From positions 124,001 through 188,000 of the forward strand of contig NZ_JAAMPJ010000010.1 of the NCBI RefSeq assembly GCF_011067745.1: a stretch of DNA of 64,000 bases. Reading direction: 5' to 3'. The notes under the pieces are model-generated. The model did not search any database. It was not told where the DNA came from and was given only the letters and a program-made list of their open reading frames with translations. This DNA comes from Lentzea alba (GTDB taxonomy: Bacteria; Actinomycetota; Actinomycetes; Mycobacteriales; Pseudonocardiaceae). Both the position numbers and the translations under genes were made by a program. This document shows positions 18,881 to 27,821 of this stretch, one piece after another. Every line of letters starts with the position of its first letter. Positions within the stretch are counted from its first letter, which is position 1.

Positions 18881-18896
18881 AGTGGTCTATGCCACT
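18881..18896. promoter_or_regulatory. DasR-type operator (dre-like palindrome)
   Basis: AGTGGTCTATGCCACT is a near-perfect 16-bp inverted repeat closely matching the DasR consensus A(C/G)TGGTCTAGACCA(C/G)T. It lies 59 bases before the binding-protein start codon. Recognition by the divergent GntR regulator is inferred. Confidence 0.7.
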
Positions 18897-18917
18897 TTCT
18901 ACCCACTCCATCGGACC

Positions 18918-18931
18918 TGACCAATTGGTCA
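18918..18931. promoter_or_regulatory. Perfect 14-bp palindrome upstream of the sugar ABC operon
   Basis: TGACCAATTGGTCA is a perfect inverted repeat ending 23 bases before the GTG of the binding-protein gene. It shares the TGGTC half-site word with the dre-like site upstream, so it may be a second operator for the same regulator or for another one. Confidence 0.5.
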
Positions 18932-18954
18932 TATCCCCCAGCGAGAGGTGAGTC

Positions 18955-20193
18955 GTGTCGCGCTCCGCTGCCTTGCTCGTTCTTGCACTCGCGTTGTCCG
19001 CCTGCGGCACGTCCGCGGGAGGGGGTGATGAGAAGCAGGAGATCACCGTGTGGCTGATGAAGGACACGGCCACGGACGACTTCGTGACGAGGTTCGAGAG
19101 CGAGTTCGAACGCGAGCACGCGAACCTCGACGTGAAGATCCAGATCCAGGAGTGGAACGGCATCACGCAGAAGGTGACCAGTGCGCTGGCCAGCACGGAT
19201 CCGCCGGACGTGATCGAGGTCGGCAACACCCAGGTCGCCCAGTACGTGGCCAGCAAGGGCGTCACGGACCTGACGAACCGCAAAGCCGAGCTTCACGGCG
19301 AAGACTGGATTCCTGGGCTGGCGGAACCCGGTGCGGTGGACGGCAAGCAGTTCGGTGTTCCGTTCTACGCGGCCAACCGGGTCGTGATCTACCGCAAGGA
19401 CCTGTTCGAGGCGGCGCAGGTGACGCCACCGAAGACCCGCGAGGAGTGGCTCGCCGCCACCGCGAAGCTCGACCAGGGTGATCAGCAGGGCATCTACCTG
19501 CCCGGCCAGAACTGGTACACGCTCTCGGGCTTCGTCTGGGACGAGGGTGGCGACCTGGCTAAACAGGACGGTGGCCAGTGGAAAGGCTCGCTGAACACGC
19601 CGGAAGCGTTGGCGGGCATGGACTTCTACCGGCGGCTGCAGACGCTGGGGGACGGGCCGAAGGACTCCGACGAGGCCAAGCCGCAGCAGACCGACGTGGT
19701 GGCGGGCGGCAAGGTCGCGCAGTTCATCGCGGTGCCGGGCGCGGCCAAGCTCGTCGTCAAGGCCAACCCGGCGCTGGAGGGCAAGATCGGGTTCTTCCCG
19801 ATCCCCGGCAAGACGGCCGATCAGCCCGGCGCGGTGTTCACCGGCGGTTCGGACCTGATCATCCCGCTCGCGTCCTCCCGCCAGGAAGGCGCCTACGAGG
19901 TCGTCAAGGCGCTCGCTGGCGAGAAGTGGCAGGTCGAACTGGCGAAGGCGATGAACTACGTGCCGAACCGCAAGTCGCTCGCCAAGGAGGTCGGTGGCGA
20001 TCCCGGCACGGCGGCGATGGCGGTCGGTGCGGCCAATGGACATGCCACGCCGAACTCGCCGAACTGGGCGGCGGTCGAGGCGCGCAACCCGATCAAGGAG
20101 TTCCAGACCGCGGTTCTCACCGGCGCCGATCCCAAAACTGCGGCCGCGAAGGCCGACGAGGTCATCACCCAAGCGCTGAACTCCGGCAAATGA
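18955..20193 (+). CDS. Sugar ABC transporter substrate-binding lipoprotein (DasA-like)
   Basis: 412 aa. A lipoprotein signal peptide ends at LSAC (Cys17), so the mature protein is anchored to the outer face of the membrane. The family 1 extracellular solute-binding fold is shown by EITVWLM, PPDVIEVGNTQVAQYV, FGVPFYAANRVVIYRKDLFE, the GGSDLIIPLAS strand and the late MNYVPNRKS segment. The ribosome site AGAGGTGA precedes GTG 18955. The downstream GH20 gene and the DasR-like regulator point to chitobiose or N-acetylglucosamine oligosaccharides as ligand, though ligand identity is inferred from context. Its stop overlaps the next start (ATGA). No ATPase gene is in the operon, so a shared MsiK-type ATPase elsewhere would be needed. 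Confidence 0.93.
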   Translation: MSRSAALLVLALALSACGTSAGGGDEKQEITVWLMKDTATDDFVTRFESEFEREHANLDVKIQIQEWNGITQKVTSALASTDPPDVIEVGNTQVAQYVASKGVTDLTNRKAELHGEDWIPGLAEPGAVDGKQFGVPFYAANRVVIYRKDLFEAAQVTPPKTREEWLAATAKLDQGDQQGIYLPGQNWYTLSGFVWDEGGDLAKQDGGQWKGSLNTPEALAGMDFYRRLQTLGDGPKDSDEAKPQQTDVVAGGKVAQFIAVPGAAKLVVKANPALEGKIGFFPIPGKTADQPGAVFTGGSDLIIPLASSRQEGAYEVVKALAGEKWQVELAKAMNYVPNRKSLAKEVGGDPGTAAMAVGAANGHATPNSPNWAAVEARNPIKEFQTAVLTGADPKTAAAKADEVITQALNSGK

Positions 20194-21134
20194 CGCTCCT
20201 GGCGCAGCGGCCGGTGCGGGCGACCGCGCCGGCCACACCCAGACGCCGCAAGCGCCCGATCCTGCCGTATTTGCTGATCGCGCCCACGTTGCTCGCCACC
20301 GCGTATCTGCTGCTGTACCCGCTCATCCGCAACGTGATCATCTCGCTGCAGGAGTTCGGGCTGCCGCAGCTGGTGCGCGGTGACGCCGAGTTCGTCGGGC
20401 TCGCGAACTACGCACGAGTGCTGTCCGACCCGGAGTTCTGGGCCGTGGTGCGCAGGACGTTGTGGTTCACCGCGATCAACGTCGTGCTGATCATGGTGTT
20501 GTCGACGCTGGTCGCGCTTCTGCTGGTACGCCTGAACAAGTGGCTCAGGCTGCTCGTGATGGGCGGCCTCGTGCTGACCTGGGCGACGCCGATCATCGCG
20601 GCGACCACGGTGTTCCAGTGGCTCTTCCAATCCCGGCTCGGGGTCGTGAACTGGGCACTGGTGACGTTGGGTTTCGAGGAGTACCGCGACTACACGTGGT
20701 TCGCCGACGGCGAGGCGACGTTCGGGATCCTCGTGACGCTGATCGTCTGGCAGTCGATCCCGTTCGCCGCGCTGTCGCTGTACGCGGCGATGATCACCGT
20801 GCCGCAGGAGCTCTACGAGGCCGCGCGGATCGACGGCGCCGGCGCGTGGCGGGTGTTCTCGACCATCACGTTTCCCGTGCTGCGCGCCATGTTCGGGCTG
20901 ATCACGTGCCTGGAGGTGATCTGGGTCGTGAAGGCGTTCGTGCAGATCTGGGTGATCAGCCAGGGTGGTCCGGGTCAGGCCACGACGACGTTGCCGGTCT
21001 ACGCGTTCCAGGTCGCGCAGTCGTTGCAGCGCTACGACCTCGGCGCGGCCGTGTCGATGCTCATGGTGGTGCTGCTCGTGCTCGCGTTGCTGGCGTACTT
21101 CCGCGAGCTCTACCGGCAGGAGCGGGAATCATGA
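20190..21134 (+). CDS. Sugar ABC transporter permease (DasB-like, MalF type)
   Basis: 314 aa with six predicted membrane helices and a basic cytoplasmic N-terminus (TPRRRKRPILPYLLIAPTLL). The ABC permease coupling loop is EAARIDGAGAWRVFSTITFPVL. A periplasmic segment between helices 3 and 4 (GFEEYRDYTWFADGE) is usual for MalF-type subunits. The ATG at 20190 overlaps the stop of the binding-protein gene, indicating translational coupling. With the next gene it should form the heterodimeric channel for the imported amino-sugar oligomer. Confidence 0.93.
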   Translation: MTLLAQRPVRATAPATPRRRKRPILPYLLIAPTLLATAYLLLYPLIRNVIISLQEFGLPQLVRGDAEFVGLANYARVLSDPEFWAVVRRTLWFTAINVVLIMVLSTLVALLLVRLNKWLRLLVMGGLVLTWATPIIAATTVFQWLFQSRLGVVNWALVTLGFEEYRDYTWFADGEATFGILVTLIVWQSIPFAALSLYAAMITVPQELYEAARIDGAGAWRVFSTITFPVLRAMFGLITCLEVIWVVKAFVQIWVISQGGPGQATTTLPVYAFQVAQSLQRYDLGAAVSMLMVVLLVLALLAYFRELYRQERES

Positions 21135-21949
21135 GCCGGTTCGCGCGCACCACGGCGGCACTCCTCGTCTTCGTGATCTCGGTCTTCCCCGTGTACTGGA
21201 TGGTGCTCACGGCCTTCAAACCCACGAAGGACATCCAGAGCGCGACACCGACGTTCTTCCCGGCTGCGGTCACGTTCGACCACTTCGGCACGGCGATCGC
21301 CGCGAAGGGGTTCTTCTCCTTCTGGCGCAACAGCCTGCTCGTCGCGGGCGGAGCGGTGCTGCTCTCCCTGGTCATCGCCCTGCTCGCCGCGTTCGCGATC
21401 GCTCGGCTGCGGTGGAAGGGGAGGAGAGCGTTCGTGCTGATGGTGTTCGTCGCGCAGATGACGCCGTGGGAGGCGCTGCTGATCCCGGTCTACGTGATCG
21501 CCAGGGACACCGGCATGCTCGACACGCTCTGGATGCTCACGCTGGTCTACTTCATGATGACGCTGCCGTTCACCATCGTGACCCTGCGCGGGTTCCTGGC
21601 GGCCATCCCGGTCGACCTGGAGGAGGCCGCTCAGGTCGACGGCTGTTCGCGCGGACAGGCGTTCCGGCGGGTGGTGTTCCCGTTGCTGGCGCCGGGTTTG
21701 CTGGCAACCTCGCTGTTCGGGTTCATCACCGCGTGGAACGAGTTCGCCTTCGCCAACGTGCTGATCATCAAGGACCAGGACGACCGGACACTGCCGGTCT
21801 GGTTGTCGTCGTTCAACAACACCTTCGGCACCGACTGGGGCGCCACGATGGCCGCTTCGACGCTGTTCATGCTGCCGGTGCTGCTGATCTTCGTGGTGCT
21901 GCAGGGCCGGGTGACCACCGGCATCGTCGGAGGGGCGGTGAAGGGATGA
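21131..21949 (+). CDS. Sugar ABC transporter permease (DasC-like, MalG type)
   Basis: 272 aa, six membrane helices, starting with an ATGA overlap on the previous permease. The coupling motif EEAAQVDGCSRGQAFRRVVFP and the ending GRVTTGIVGGAVKG are characteristic of MalG-type subunits of carbohydrate importers. The FITAWNEFAFANVLI segment is the substrate-side helix. It partners the 20190-21134 permease. Confidence 0.93.
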   Translation: MSRFARTTAALLVFVISVFPVYWMVLTAFKPTKDIQSATPTFFPAAVTFDHFGTAIAAKGFFSFWRNSLLVAGGAVLLSLVIALLAAFAIARLRWKGRRAFVLMVFVAQMTPWEALLIPVYVIARDTGMLDTLWMLTLVYFMMTLPFTIVTLRGFLAAIPVDLEEAAQVDGCSRGQAFRRVVFPLLAPGLLATSLFGFITAWNEFAFANVLIIKDQDDRTLPVWLSSFNNTFGTDWGATMAASTLFMLPVLLIFVVLQGRVTTGIVGGAVKG

Positions 21950-23349
21950 TCGTCCCGCTCCCGACCAGAGTCGTGCGGCGCGGCAGGGGTTTCACGTTCG
22001 ACCGCGGCACGAGCGTGCGGGTCACGCCCGGCGCGGAGCAGGCTGCCGGACTGCTCCGCACCCTCCTGCGGCCGGCCACCGGGCTGCCGTTGCCGATCGC
22101 CGACCACGGCCAGGTCGTCATCGCCCTGGACGCCAAGCTCGTCGGGCTCGGCGCGGAAGGCTACGCGCTGACCGTGAACGAACACGGCGTCCTGCTGCGC
22201 GCCGGCACGCCGAACGGCCTCGCGCACGGCGTGCAGACGATCCGCCAGCTCCTGCCGGTGGAGGCGCTCCGGTCGAGCAGGGTGTCCGAAGTGGACTGGA
22301 CGCTGCCCGGTGTCGACGTCCGCGACGTGCCCAGGTTGCCGTGGCGCGGGTTCATGCTCGACGTCGCCCGGCACTTCCAGCCGGTGCCCGTGCTGCGGCG
22401 GTTCATCGACCTGATGGCCCTGCACAAGCTCAACGTCCTGCACCTGCACCTGACCGACGACCAGGGCTGGCGGATGCCGGTGCCGCGCCGCCCGAAGCTG
22501 GCCTCGATCGGCGGCTGGCGCACCGAGACCAACGGCGACGGCACGCCCCACGGCGGCGTCTACACCCGCGCCGAACTGGAAGGGCTCGTCGCGCACGCGG
22601 CCGAGCGCGGCATCGCGATCATGCCGGAGATCGAGATGCCCGGCCACGCCCGCGCGGCCCTGGCCGCCTACCCCGACCTCGGCATCTCCCCGGAACCACT
22701 GCCGGTCTGGACCCGGTGGGGCATCAGCGATGCCGCGTTCGGCCCGCACGCCGCCGGCTTCGTCCGCGAGGTGCTGGCCGAGGTAATGGAGGTCTTCCCG
22801 AACGAGCACGTCCACCTCGGCGGCGACGAATGCCTGCTGCCGGAGGACGTGCACGGCCGATTCCTCAACCAGGCCGCCGAGTATCTGCTCGACCGCGGCC
22901 GCATCCCCGCGGCCTGGGAACCGACCGGTGATCCACGGTCCGTCATCATGCCGTGGAAGGACGAAACCCAAGCCGCGAAGGCACTCGAGCAGGGCCAGCC
23001 GGTGGTGATGACCCCGCACACGGCCACCTACCTGGACTACCCGCAGTCGGACGGCGGACACGAACCACCCGGCCAGCCCGGATTCGTCGTCACGACGAAG
23101 GACGTCTACCACGTGCCGCTGCCCGACGGCGTGCTCGGCGCCCAGTGCCAGCTGTGGACCGAGCACGTCCGCACCCGGAAACACCTGGAATACCTGGCCT
23201 TCCCGCGTCTCGTCGCGCTGGCCGACACCCTCTGGTCGCAGCGACCGGACTGGGAGGGCTTCACCACCCGGATGCGCTACCACGCATCAAGGCTCGCCGC
23301 ACTGTCCATCCCTGCCGAAGTGAGGAGAGAACCTTGCGAGCACTCATAG
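21946..23349 (+). CDS. GH20 beta-N-acetylhexosaminidase, cytoplasmic (DasD-like position)
   Basis: 467 aa. A GH20b-like N-terminal domain (residues 1-125) precedes a TIM barrel starting RGFMLDVARHFQPV. The catalytic Asp-Glu pair is 294/295 in HLGGDE, with HLHLTDDQGWR and MPEIEMPGHA as other GH20 signatures. It removes terminal N-acetylglucosamine from chitooligosaccharides using substrate-assisted catalysis. No signal peptide is present, so it should act on oligomers imported by the adjacent transporter, like the DasD enzyme next to dasABC. It begins with an ATGA overlap on the permease gene and overlaps the next gene by 16 bases. Confidence 0.93.
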   Translation: MIVPLPTRVVRRGRGFTFDRGTSVRVTPGAEQAAGLLRTLLRPATGLPLPIADHGQVVIALDAKLVGLGAEGYALTVNEHGVLLRAGTPNGLAHGVQTIRQLLPVEALRSSRVSEVDWTLPGVDVRDVPRLPWRGFMLDVARHFQPVPVLRRFIDLMALHKLNVLHLHLTDDQGWRMPVPRRPKLASIGGWRTETNGDGTPHGGVYTRAELEGLVAHAAERGIAIMPEIEMPGHARAALAAYPDLGISPEPLPVWTRWGISDAAFGPHAAGFVREVLAEVMEVFPNEHVHLGGDECLLPEDVHGRFLNQAAEYLLDRGRIPAAWEPTGDPRSVIMPWKDETQAAKALEQGQPVVMTPHTATYLDYPQSDGGHEPPGQPGFVVTTKDVYHVPLPDGVLGAQCQLWTEHVRTRKHLEYLAFPRLVALADTLWSQRPDWEGFTTRMRYHASRLAALSIPAEVRREPCEHS

Positions 23350-24701
23350 CCGTTTCCTGCGCGGCGCTGACCGTGGCCGCAGTGGCCGTCGCGCCCAACG
23401 CCTTCGCCGCCGACGCGATCACCGCGCAGTACCGGACCAGCGCGTCCGGTGCGACCACCGATCAGGTCGAACCGTGGTTCAAGCTGGTCAACTCCGGCAC
23501 CACGAGCGTGCCGCTGTCCGACGTCAAGATCCGCTACTACTTCCGCGGCGAGACCCCGGACGTCGGCTACCGGTTCGCCTGCTCGTGGGCTGTCCGCGGC
23601 TGCGCCAACGTCACCGGCCAGTTCGGCACCCTGACCGGAGGCTCGGCCGACCGCTACCTGGAGGTCGGCTTCACCACCGGGGCGGGCACGTTGAACGCCG
23701 GAGCCGACACCGGCGACCTGCAACTCCGCTTCTACCGCACGAACTGGGGCCCGATCACCCAGTCCGACGACTACTCGTTCCGCGGCGAGAGCACGTACTC
23801 GGCGTGGCACAAGGTGACCGTCCACCGCGGCGGCACCCTGCTGTGGGGCACCCCGCCCGGTGGCAGCCCGCCCACCACGACCACCACGACGTCCACACCG
23901 CCGAACCCCAACGGCCCCAAGATGTTCGACGACTTCAGCTACACCAGCTCCAGCGACTCGCGCATCGGCCAGCGCGGCTGGACCGTCCGGTCGGGCGGTG
24001 GCGGCCCCGGCGTGCCCGGCGCCGAATGGGACCCGTCGCGCGTGACGTTCCCGACCGTGGACGGCCAGAAGGTCATGCGCCTCGACTCGTGGAACAACGG
24101 TTCCGCGGCAAGGCAGACCGAGCTGTTCCACCAGCGGAAGTTCTTCGAGGGCACCTACGCGTCCAGGGTGAAGTTCAGCGACGCGCCCGTCTTCGGCCCG
24201 GACGGCGACCACGTCGTGCAGACGTTCTTCACCATCACCCCGCTCAACGCCCCGATGGACCCGAACTACGGCGAGATCGACTTCGAGTACCTGCCCAACG
24301 GCGGCTGGGGCGAACCGGCCAACATCATGTACGAGACCACCTGGGAGACCTACCAGAACGAGCCGTGGGTCGCCGACAACATCCACAACGAACAGCGCGC
24401 GAGCTACCACGGTTGGCACGACCTGGTTTTCCAGGTCGCGAACGGCCGCGTGAAGTACTACATCGACGGCACGCTCGTTGCCGACCACGGTGACAGGTAC
24501 TACCCCGAGACGCCGATGTCGATCAACTTCAACCTGTGGTTCATCTCGGGCGGTCTGCAGGGCAGCAGCGCCGAGCGGGCCTACCAGCAGGAGGTCGACT
24601 ACGTGTACTTCGCCAAGGACCAGGTGCTCAGCCCGGCCGAGGTGAAGACGGCGGTGCAGAGCTACCGCAGTGCCGGCGTGGAGCACGTCGACAACGTGTA
24701 G
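23334..24701 (+). CDS. Secreted CBM-GH16 glycoside hydrolase
   Basis: 455 aa from a TTG at 23334, chosen because AGGAGAG precedes it and the product then starts with a clean Sec signal peptide cut after NAFA. Residues 27-175 form a cellulose-binding type CBM3-like beta sandwich (YRTSASGATTDQVEPWFKLVN, VKIRYYF, SGRES-like ending). A Pro/Thr linker (PPTTTTTTSTPPNPNGP) leads to a GH16/concanavalin-like domain with the E-x-D-x-E catalytic triad at 314/316/318 in GEIDFEYLP. It should bind and cut a polysaccharide outside the cell; the specific glucan is not deducible. It shares 16 bases with the GH20 gene end and so belongs to the chitobiose-type operon, an unusual pairing. Confidence 0.85.
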   Translation: MRALIAVSCAALTVAAVAVAPNAFAADAITAQYRTSASGATTDQVEPWFKLVNSGTTSVPLSDVKIRYYFRGETPDVGYRFACSWAVRGCANVTGQFGTLTGGSADRYLEVGFTTGAGTLNAGADTGDLQLRFYRTNWGPITQSDDYSFRGESTYSAWHKVTVHRGGTLLWGTPPGGSPPTTTTTTSTPPNPNGPKMFDDFSYTSSSDSRIGQRGWTVRSGGGGPGVPGAEWDPSRVTFPTVDGQKVMRLDSWNNGSAARQTELFHQRKFFEGTYASRVKFSDAPVFGPDGDHVVQTFFTITPLNAPMDPNYGEIDFEYLPNGGWGEPANIMYETTWETYQNEPWVADNIHNEQRASYHGWHDLVFQVANGRVKYYIDGTLVADHGDRYYPETPMSINFNLWFISGGLQGSSAERAYQQEVDYVYFAKDQVLSPAEVKTAVQSYRSAGVEHVDNV

Positions 24702-24702
24702 C

Positions 24703-26847
24703 TCACCCCAGCAGTTTGTCCAGTGTGATCGGCAGATCGCGGACCCGGACACCGGTGGCGTGGTGGACGGCGTTCGCGATCGCGCCGGCCACGCCCACGA
24801 TGCCGAGCTCGCCGATGCCCTTCGCACCGAGCCCGCTGACCAGCGGGTCCGGGTGGTCCAGGAACCGGACGTCGATGCGCGGGACGTCGGCGTGCACCGG
24901 CACCAGGTACGAGGCGAGGTTGGCGTTGGTGAACCGGGCGCTGGCGTCGACCTCGGTGGCCTCCAGCAACGCCTGGCCGATGCCCATCACGACGGCGCCC
25001 TGGATCTGGCTGCGGGCCGCCTTGGTGTTGACGATCGTGCCCGCGTCGCACACCGACAGCCACCGGGTCACCCGCGGTTCGCCGGTCAGCCGGTGCACGC
25101 GCACCTCGCAGAAGTGCGCGCCGAACGAACGGTAGCCGTGTTCCGGGTCGACCAGCCTAGGTGAGGTGCCGATCGCTTCGACGCCACCGACGTCGCACGT
25201 CGTGAGCAGCGTGCCGAAGCTCATCGTCAGGCCGCCGGACGACACGCTGCCGTCGCGGTACACGATCGACGCGGGATCCTTGCCGTGGAACGGAGAACGC
25301 GGGTTCGTGACGGCTAATGTGATCAGCTCGGTCTGGACGGACCTGGCCGCGACCTGGACGGCAGGGCCGTTGGTACACGTGGAGTTCGAACCACCCGCGT
25401 TGGCCGCGGCGGGCGAGGTGGAGTCGCCGAGCTCCGGGCGTACGCGGGCGACCGGGATGCCCAGCTCGTCGGCGGCCAGGATGGCGAACACGGTGTACTG
25501 GCCGGTGCCGAGGTCGGCCGCGGTGCCGGACACCGACGCCGTGCCGTTCGGGTACAGCCTGACCTTGATGGACGCCTGCCCGCGGGACGCGCCGTAGGTC
25601 GCGGTGGCCATGCCGGTGCCGACGAGCCAGTCGCCGTCGACGGTCGCGCGGACCTGCTTGGCGCGGCGCGACCAGCCGAACTCCTCGGCGCCGCGCCGGT
25701 AGCACTCGTCGAGGTGCTTGCTGGACCACGGTTTCCCGGTGTTCGGCACGAGGGTCGCGTAGTTGCGCAGCCGCATCTCGACGGGGTCGATGCCGAGCTG
25801 TTCCGCCAGTTCGTCCATCGCGCTCTCCAGGGCGAACGAGCCGTTCGCCTCGCCCGGTGCGCGCATCACGGTCGCGGCGCCGAGGTTGAGCGGCATGATC
25901 GTCTTGGTCACGCGGATGTTCGGGCTCGCGTAGGTGGTGAGCGTCCAGTTCGCCACGGACTCGGACCAGTTGCCGCCGAGACCGCGGCTGGTCACGCCGT
26001 CGTTGACGATCGAGGTGAGTTTGCCGTCCGCGGTGCACGTCATCGAGATGGTCTGCCTGGTCATCGGCCGGTGTCCCGCCATCGCGAACACCTGCTCGCG
26101 GGTGAGCACCGCCTTGACCGGCCGGCCGAGCGCCCTGGACGCCGCGCACGCCAGCGGCACCTGCGCCCAGTTGCCCCACTTGCCGCCGAACCCGCCGCCC
26201 ACGTGCGGGCTGAGCACGTGGATCTTCACCGGGTCGACGCCGAGCGTCTCGGACAGCCTGCGCTGCACCAGCAACGCGCCCTGGGACACGGTGTAGACGG
26301 TGAGGTGGTCGTTGTTCCAGGTCGCCACGGTCGCGTGCGGTTCCATCGCGCAGTGGTGCTGGAACGGTGTCGTGTAGCTGGCGGTGAAGGTGATGTCGCC
26401 CAGGGTTTGGGCGCCGACGACCTCCTCGACCTCGTCGAACTTCTGGAGGGTGCGGCCGGGGAACTCGGTGATCGGCGGTTGCTGCTGGTAGGTCGTCGTG
26501 ATCAGGCCGGCGGCGTCGCGCGCCTGTTCCCACGTCTCGGCGACGACGAACCCGATGGCCTGGCCGAAGAACCGGATCTCCTTGTCCTGCAACGGAGGCA
26601 GCCGCTCATCGTTCTGCTCCTGGACGTACGCGAAGAGCTTGAGCGGATTGAACGGTGTGTACACGGCGAGCACGCCGGGGGAGGCGAGTGCCGCGGCCGT
26701 GTCCATGCCGGTGATCTGCCCGCGGCCGACGGTGCTGGTCACCAGGTAGCCGTAGGTGACACCGGGGATCTTGGTGTCGGCGGCGTACGGTGCCGCGCCG
26801 GTGACCTTGATGCGGCCGTCGACCCGGTCGACGTCGTGCCCGATCAC
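24703..26847 (-). CDS. paoC: Molybdopterin-binding large subunit of a PaoABC-type aldehyde oxidoreductase
   Basis: 714 aa from GTG 26847, which overlaps the stop of the FAD-subunit gene (GTGA). It belongs to the xanthine oxidase family: an N-terminal aldehyde oxidase a/b hammerhead (DRVDGRIKVTGAAPYAADTK), Moco-binding segments such as HVGGGFGGKWGNW and MRAPGEANGSFALESAMDELA, and the catalytic Glu in GAKGIGELG near the C-terminus. It holds the molybdenum cofactor that hydroxylates the aldehyde carbon. With the two genes upstream it makes the three-subunit enzyme. A chaperone for cofactor insertion (PaoD-like) is not adjacent. The aldehyde substrate is unknown, and such enzymes are broad detoxifiers. 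Confidence 0.92.
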   Translation of the reverse strand: MIGHDVDRVDGRIKVTGAAPYAADTKIPGVTYGYLVTSTVGRGQITGMDTAAALASPGVLAVYTPFNPLKLFAYVQEQNDERLPPLQDKEIRFFGQAIGFVVAETWEQARDAAGLITTTYQQQPPITEFPGRTLQKFDEVEEVVGAQTLGDITFTASYTTPFQHHCAMEPHATVATWNNDHLTVYTVSQGALLVQRRLSETLGVDPVKIHVLSPHVGGGFGGKWGNWAQVPLACAASRALGRPVKAVLTREQVFAMAGHRPMTRQTISMTCTADGKLTSIVNDGVTSRGLGGNWSESVANWTLTTYASPNIRVTKTIMPLNLGAATVMRAPGEANGSFALESAMDELAEQLGIDPVEMRLRNYATLVPNTGKPWSSKHLDECYRRGAEEFGWSRRAKQVRATVDGDWLVGTGMATATYGASRGQASIKVRLYPNGTASVSGTAADLGTGQYTVFAILAADELGIPVARVRPELGDSTSPAAANAGGSNSTCTNGPAVQVAARSVQTELITLAVTNPRSPFHGKDPASIVYRDGSVSSGGLTMSFGTLLTTCDVGGVEAIGTSPRLVDPEHGYRSFGAHFCEVRVHRLTGEPRVTRWLSVCDAGTIVNTKAARSQIQGAVVMGIGQALLEATEVDASARFTNANLASYLVPVHADVPRIDVRFLDHPDPLVSGLGAKGIGELGIVGVAGAIANAVHHATGVRVRDLPITLDKLLG

Positions 26848-27821
26848 CGCACACCCGCCGCGTCGAGCAGGGCGCGCACGATGGAGCGTTTCAACAGACT
26901 TGGTTTGAACGCGTTGTGCGCCAATGGCCGTGCTCCGTCCACTGCGGACTCGACGGCGTCGGAGAAGGTCCGTTCCATCGCCACACCGCCTTTCAGGGCT
27001 TCCTCGACGGCTCGCAAGCGCCACGGTTTCGTGCCCACCCCGCCGGCCGCGAGCCGGACGTCCTGCACCACGCCCCGTTTGAGGCTGATCGCCGCCGCGA
27101 CGGACGTGAGCGCGAACTCGTAGGACTGCCGATCACGGATCTTGAGGTAGGTGGAGTGCCGCGCCCAGGACAGTGTGGGCACGACCACCTCGGTGATCAG
27201 CTCGCCCGGTCCGAGCACGTTCTCCCGTTCCGGAGTGCTGCCCGGCAGCCGGTAGAAGTCCTCGAGCGGCACCGTCCGGTCGCCGTCGGAGCTCCGGAGC
27301 ACGACCTGGGCCTCCAGCGCGACGAACGCGACGGCGACGTCACTGGCGTGGGTCGCGACGCAGGAGTCGCTGGTGCCGAGGATCGCGTGGCCGCGGTTGA
27401 TCCCGGTCAGCGCGGGGCAACCACTGCCCGGCAGGCGCTTGTTGCACGCCGACGTGACGTCGCGGAAGTAGTCGCAGCGCGTGCGCTGCATCAGGTTCCC
27501 GCCGATGCTCGCCATGTTCCGCAACTGCCCGGACGCGCTGAGCAGCAACGCCCGCGAGATCATCGGGTGCACGGACGTGACGACGGGATGGGCGGCCACG
27601 TCACCCATCCGTTCCATCGCCCCGATGTGCAGGGCACCGTCCCGCAGCTTGATCCCCTTGAGCGGCAGGGCGTTGACGTCGATCACGCGGTCGGGCGTCA
27701 TGACGTCGAGCTTCATCAGGTCGACCAGGGTGGTGCCGCCGGCCAGGAACGCGGACCCCGGCCTGGCGAGCTTCAGGGCGTCGCTGACGGTCGACGCCGT
27801 GGCGAAGTCGAACGCGCGCAT
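26844..27821 (-). CDS. paoB: FAD-binding middle subunit of the aldehyde oxidoreductase, with extra FeS cysteines
   Basis: 325 aa. It is a CO-dehydrogenase-type flavoprotein with AFLAGGTTLVDLMKLDV (FAD pyrophosphate binding) and SIGGNLMQRTRC. The segment NLMQRTRCDYFRD and CNKRLPGSGCPA carries cysteines that in PaoB bind an additional [4Fe-4S] cluster absent from ordinary xanthine dehydrogenases; this is why I assign the Pao type. It relays electrons from the 2Fe-2S subunit. The start ATG 27821 shares one base with the stop of the small-subunit gene. Confidence 0.92.
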   Translation of the reverse strand: MRAFDFATASTVSDALKLARPGSAFLAGGTTLVDLMKLDVMTPDRVIDVNALPLKGIKLRDGALHIGAMERMGDVAAHPVVTSVHPMISRALLLSASGQLRNMASIGGNLMQRTRCDYFRDVTSACNKRLPGSGCPALTGINRGHAILGTSDSCVATHASDVAVAFVALEAQVVLRSSDGDRTVPLEDFYRLPGSTPERENVLGPGELITEVVVPTLSWARHSTYLKIRDRQSYEFALTSVAAAISLKRGVVQDVRLAAGGVGTKPWRLRAVEEALKGGVAMERTFSDAVESAVDGARPLAHNAFKPSLLKRSIVRALLDAAGVR

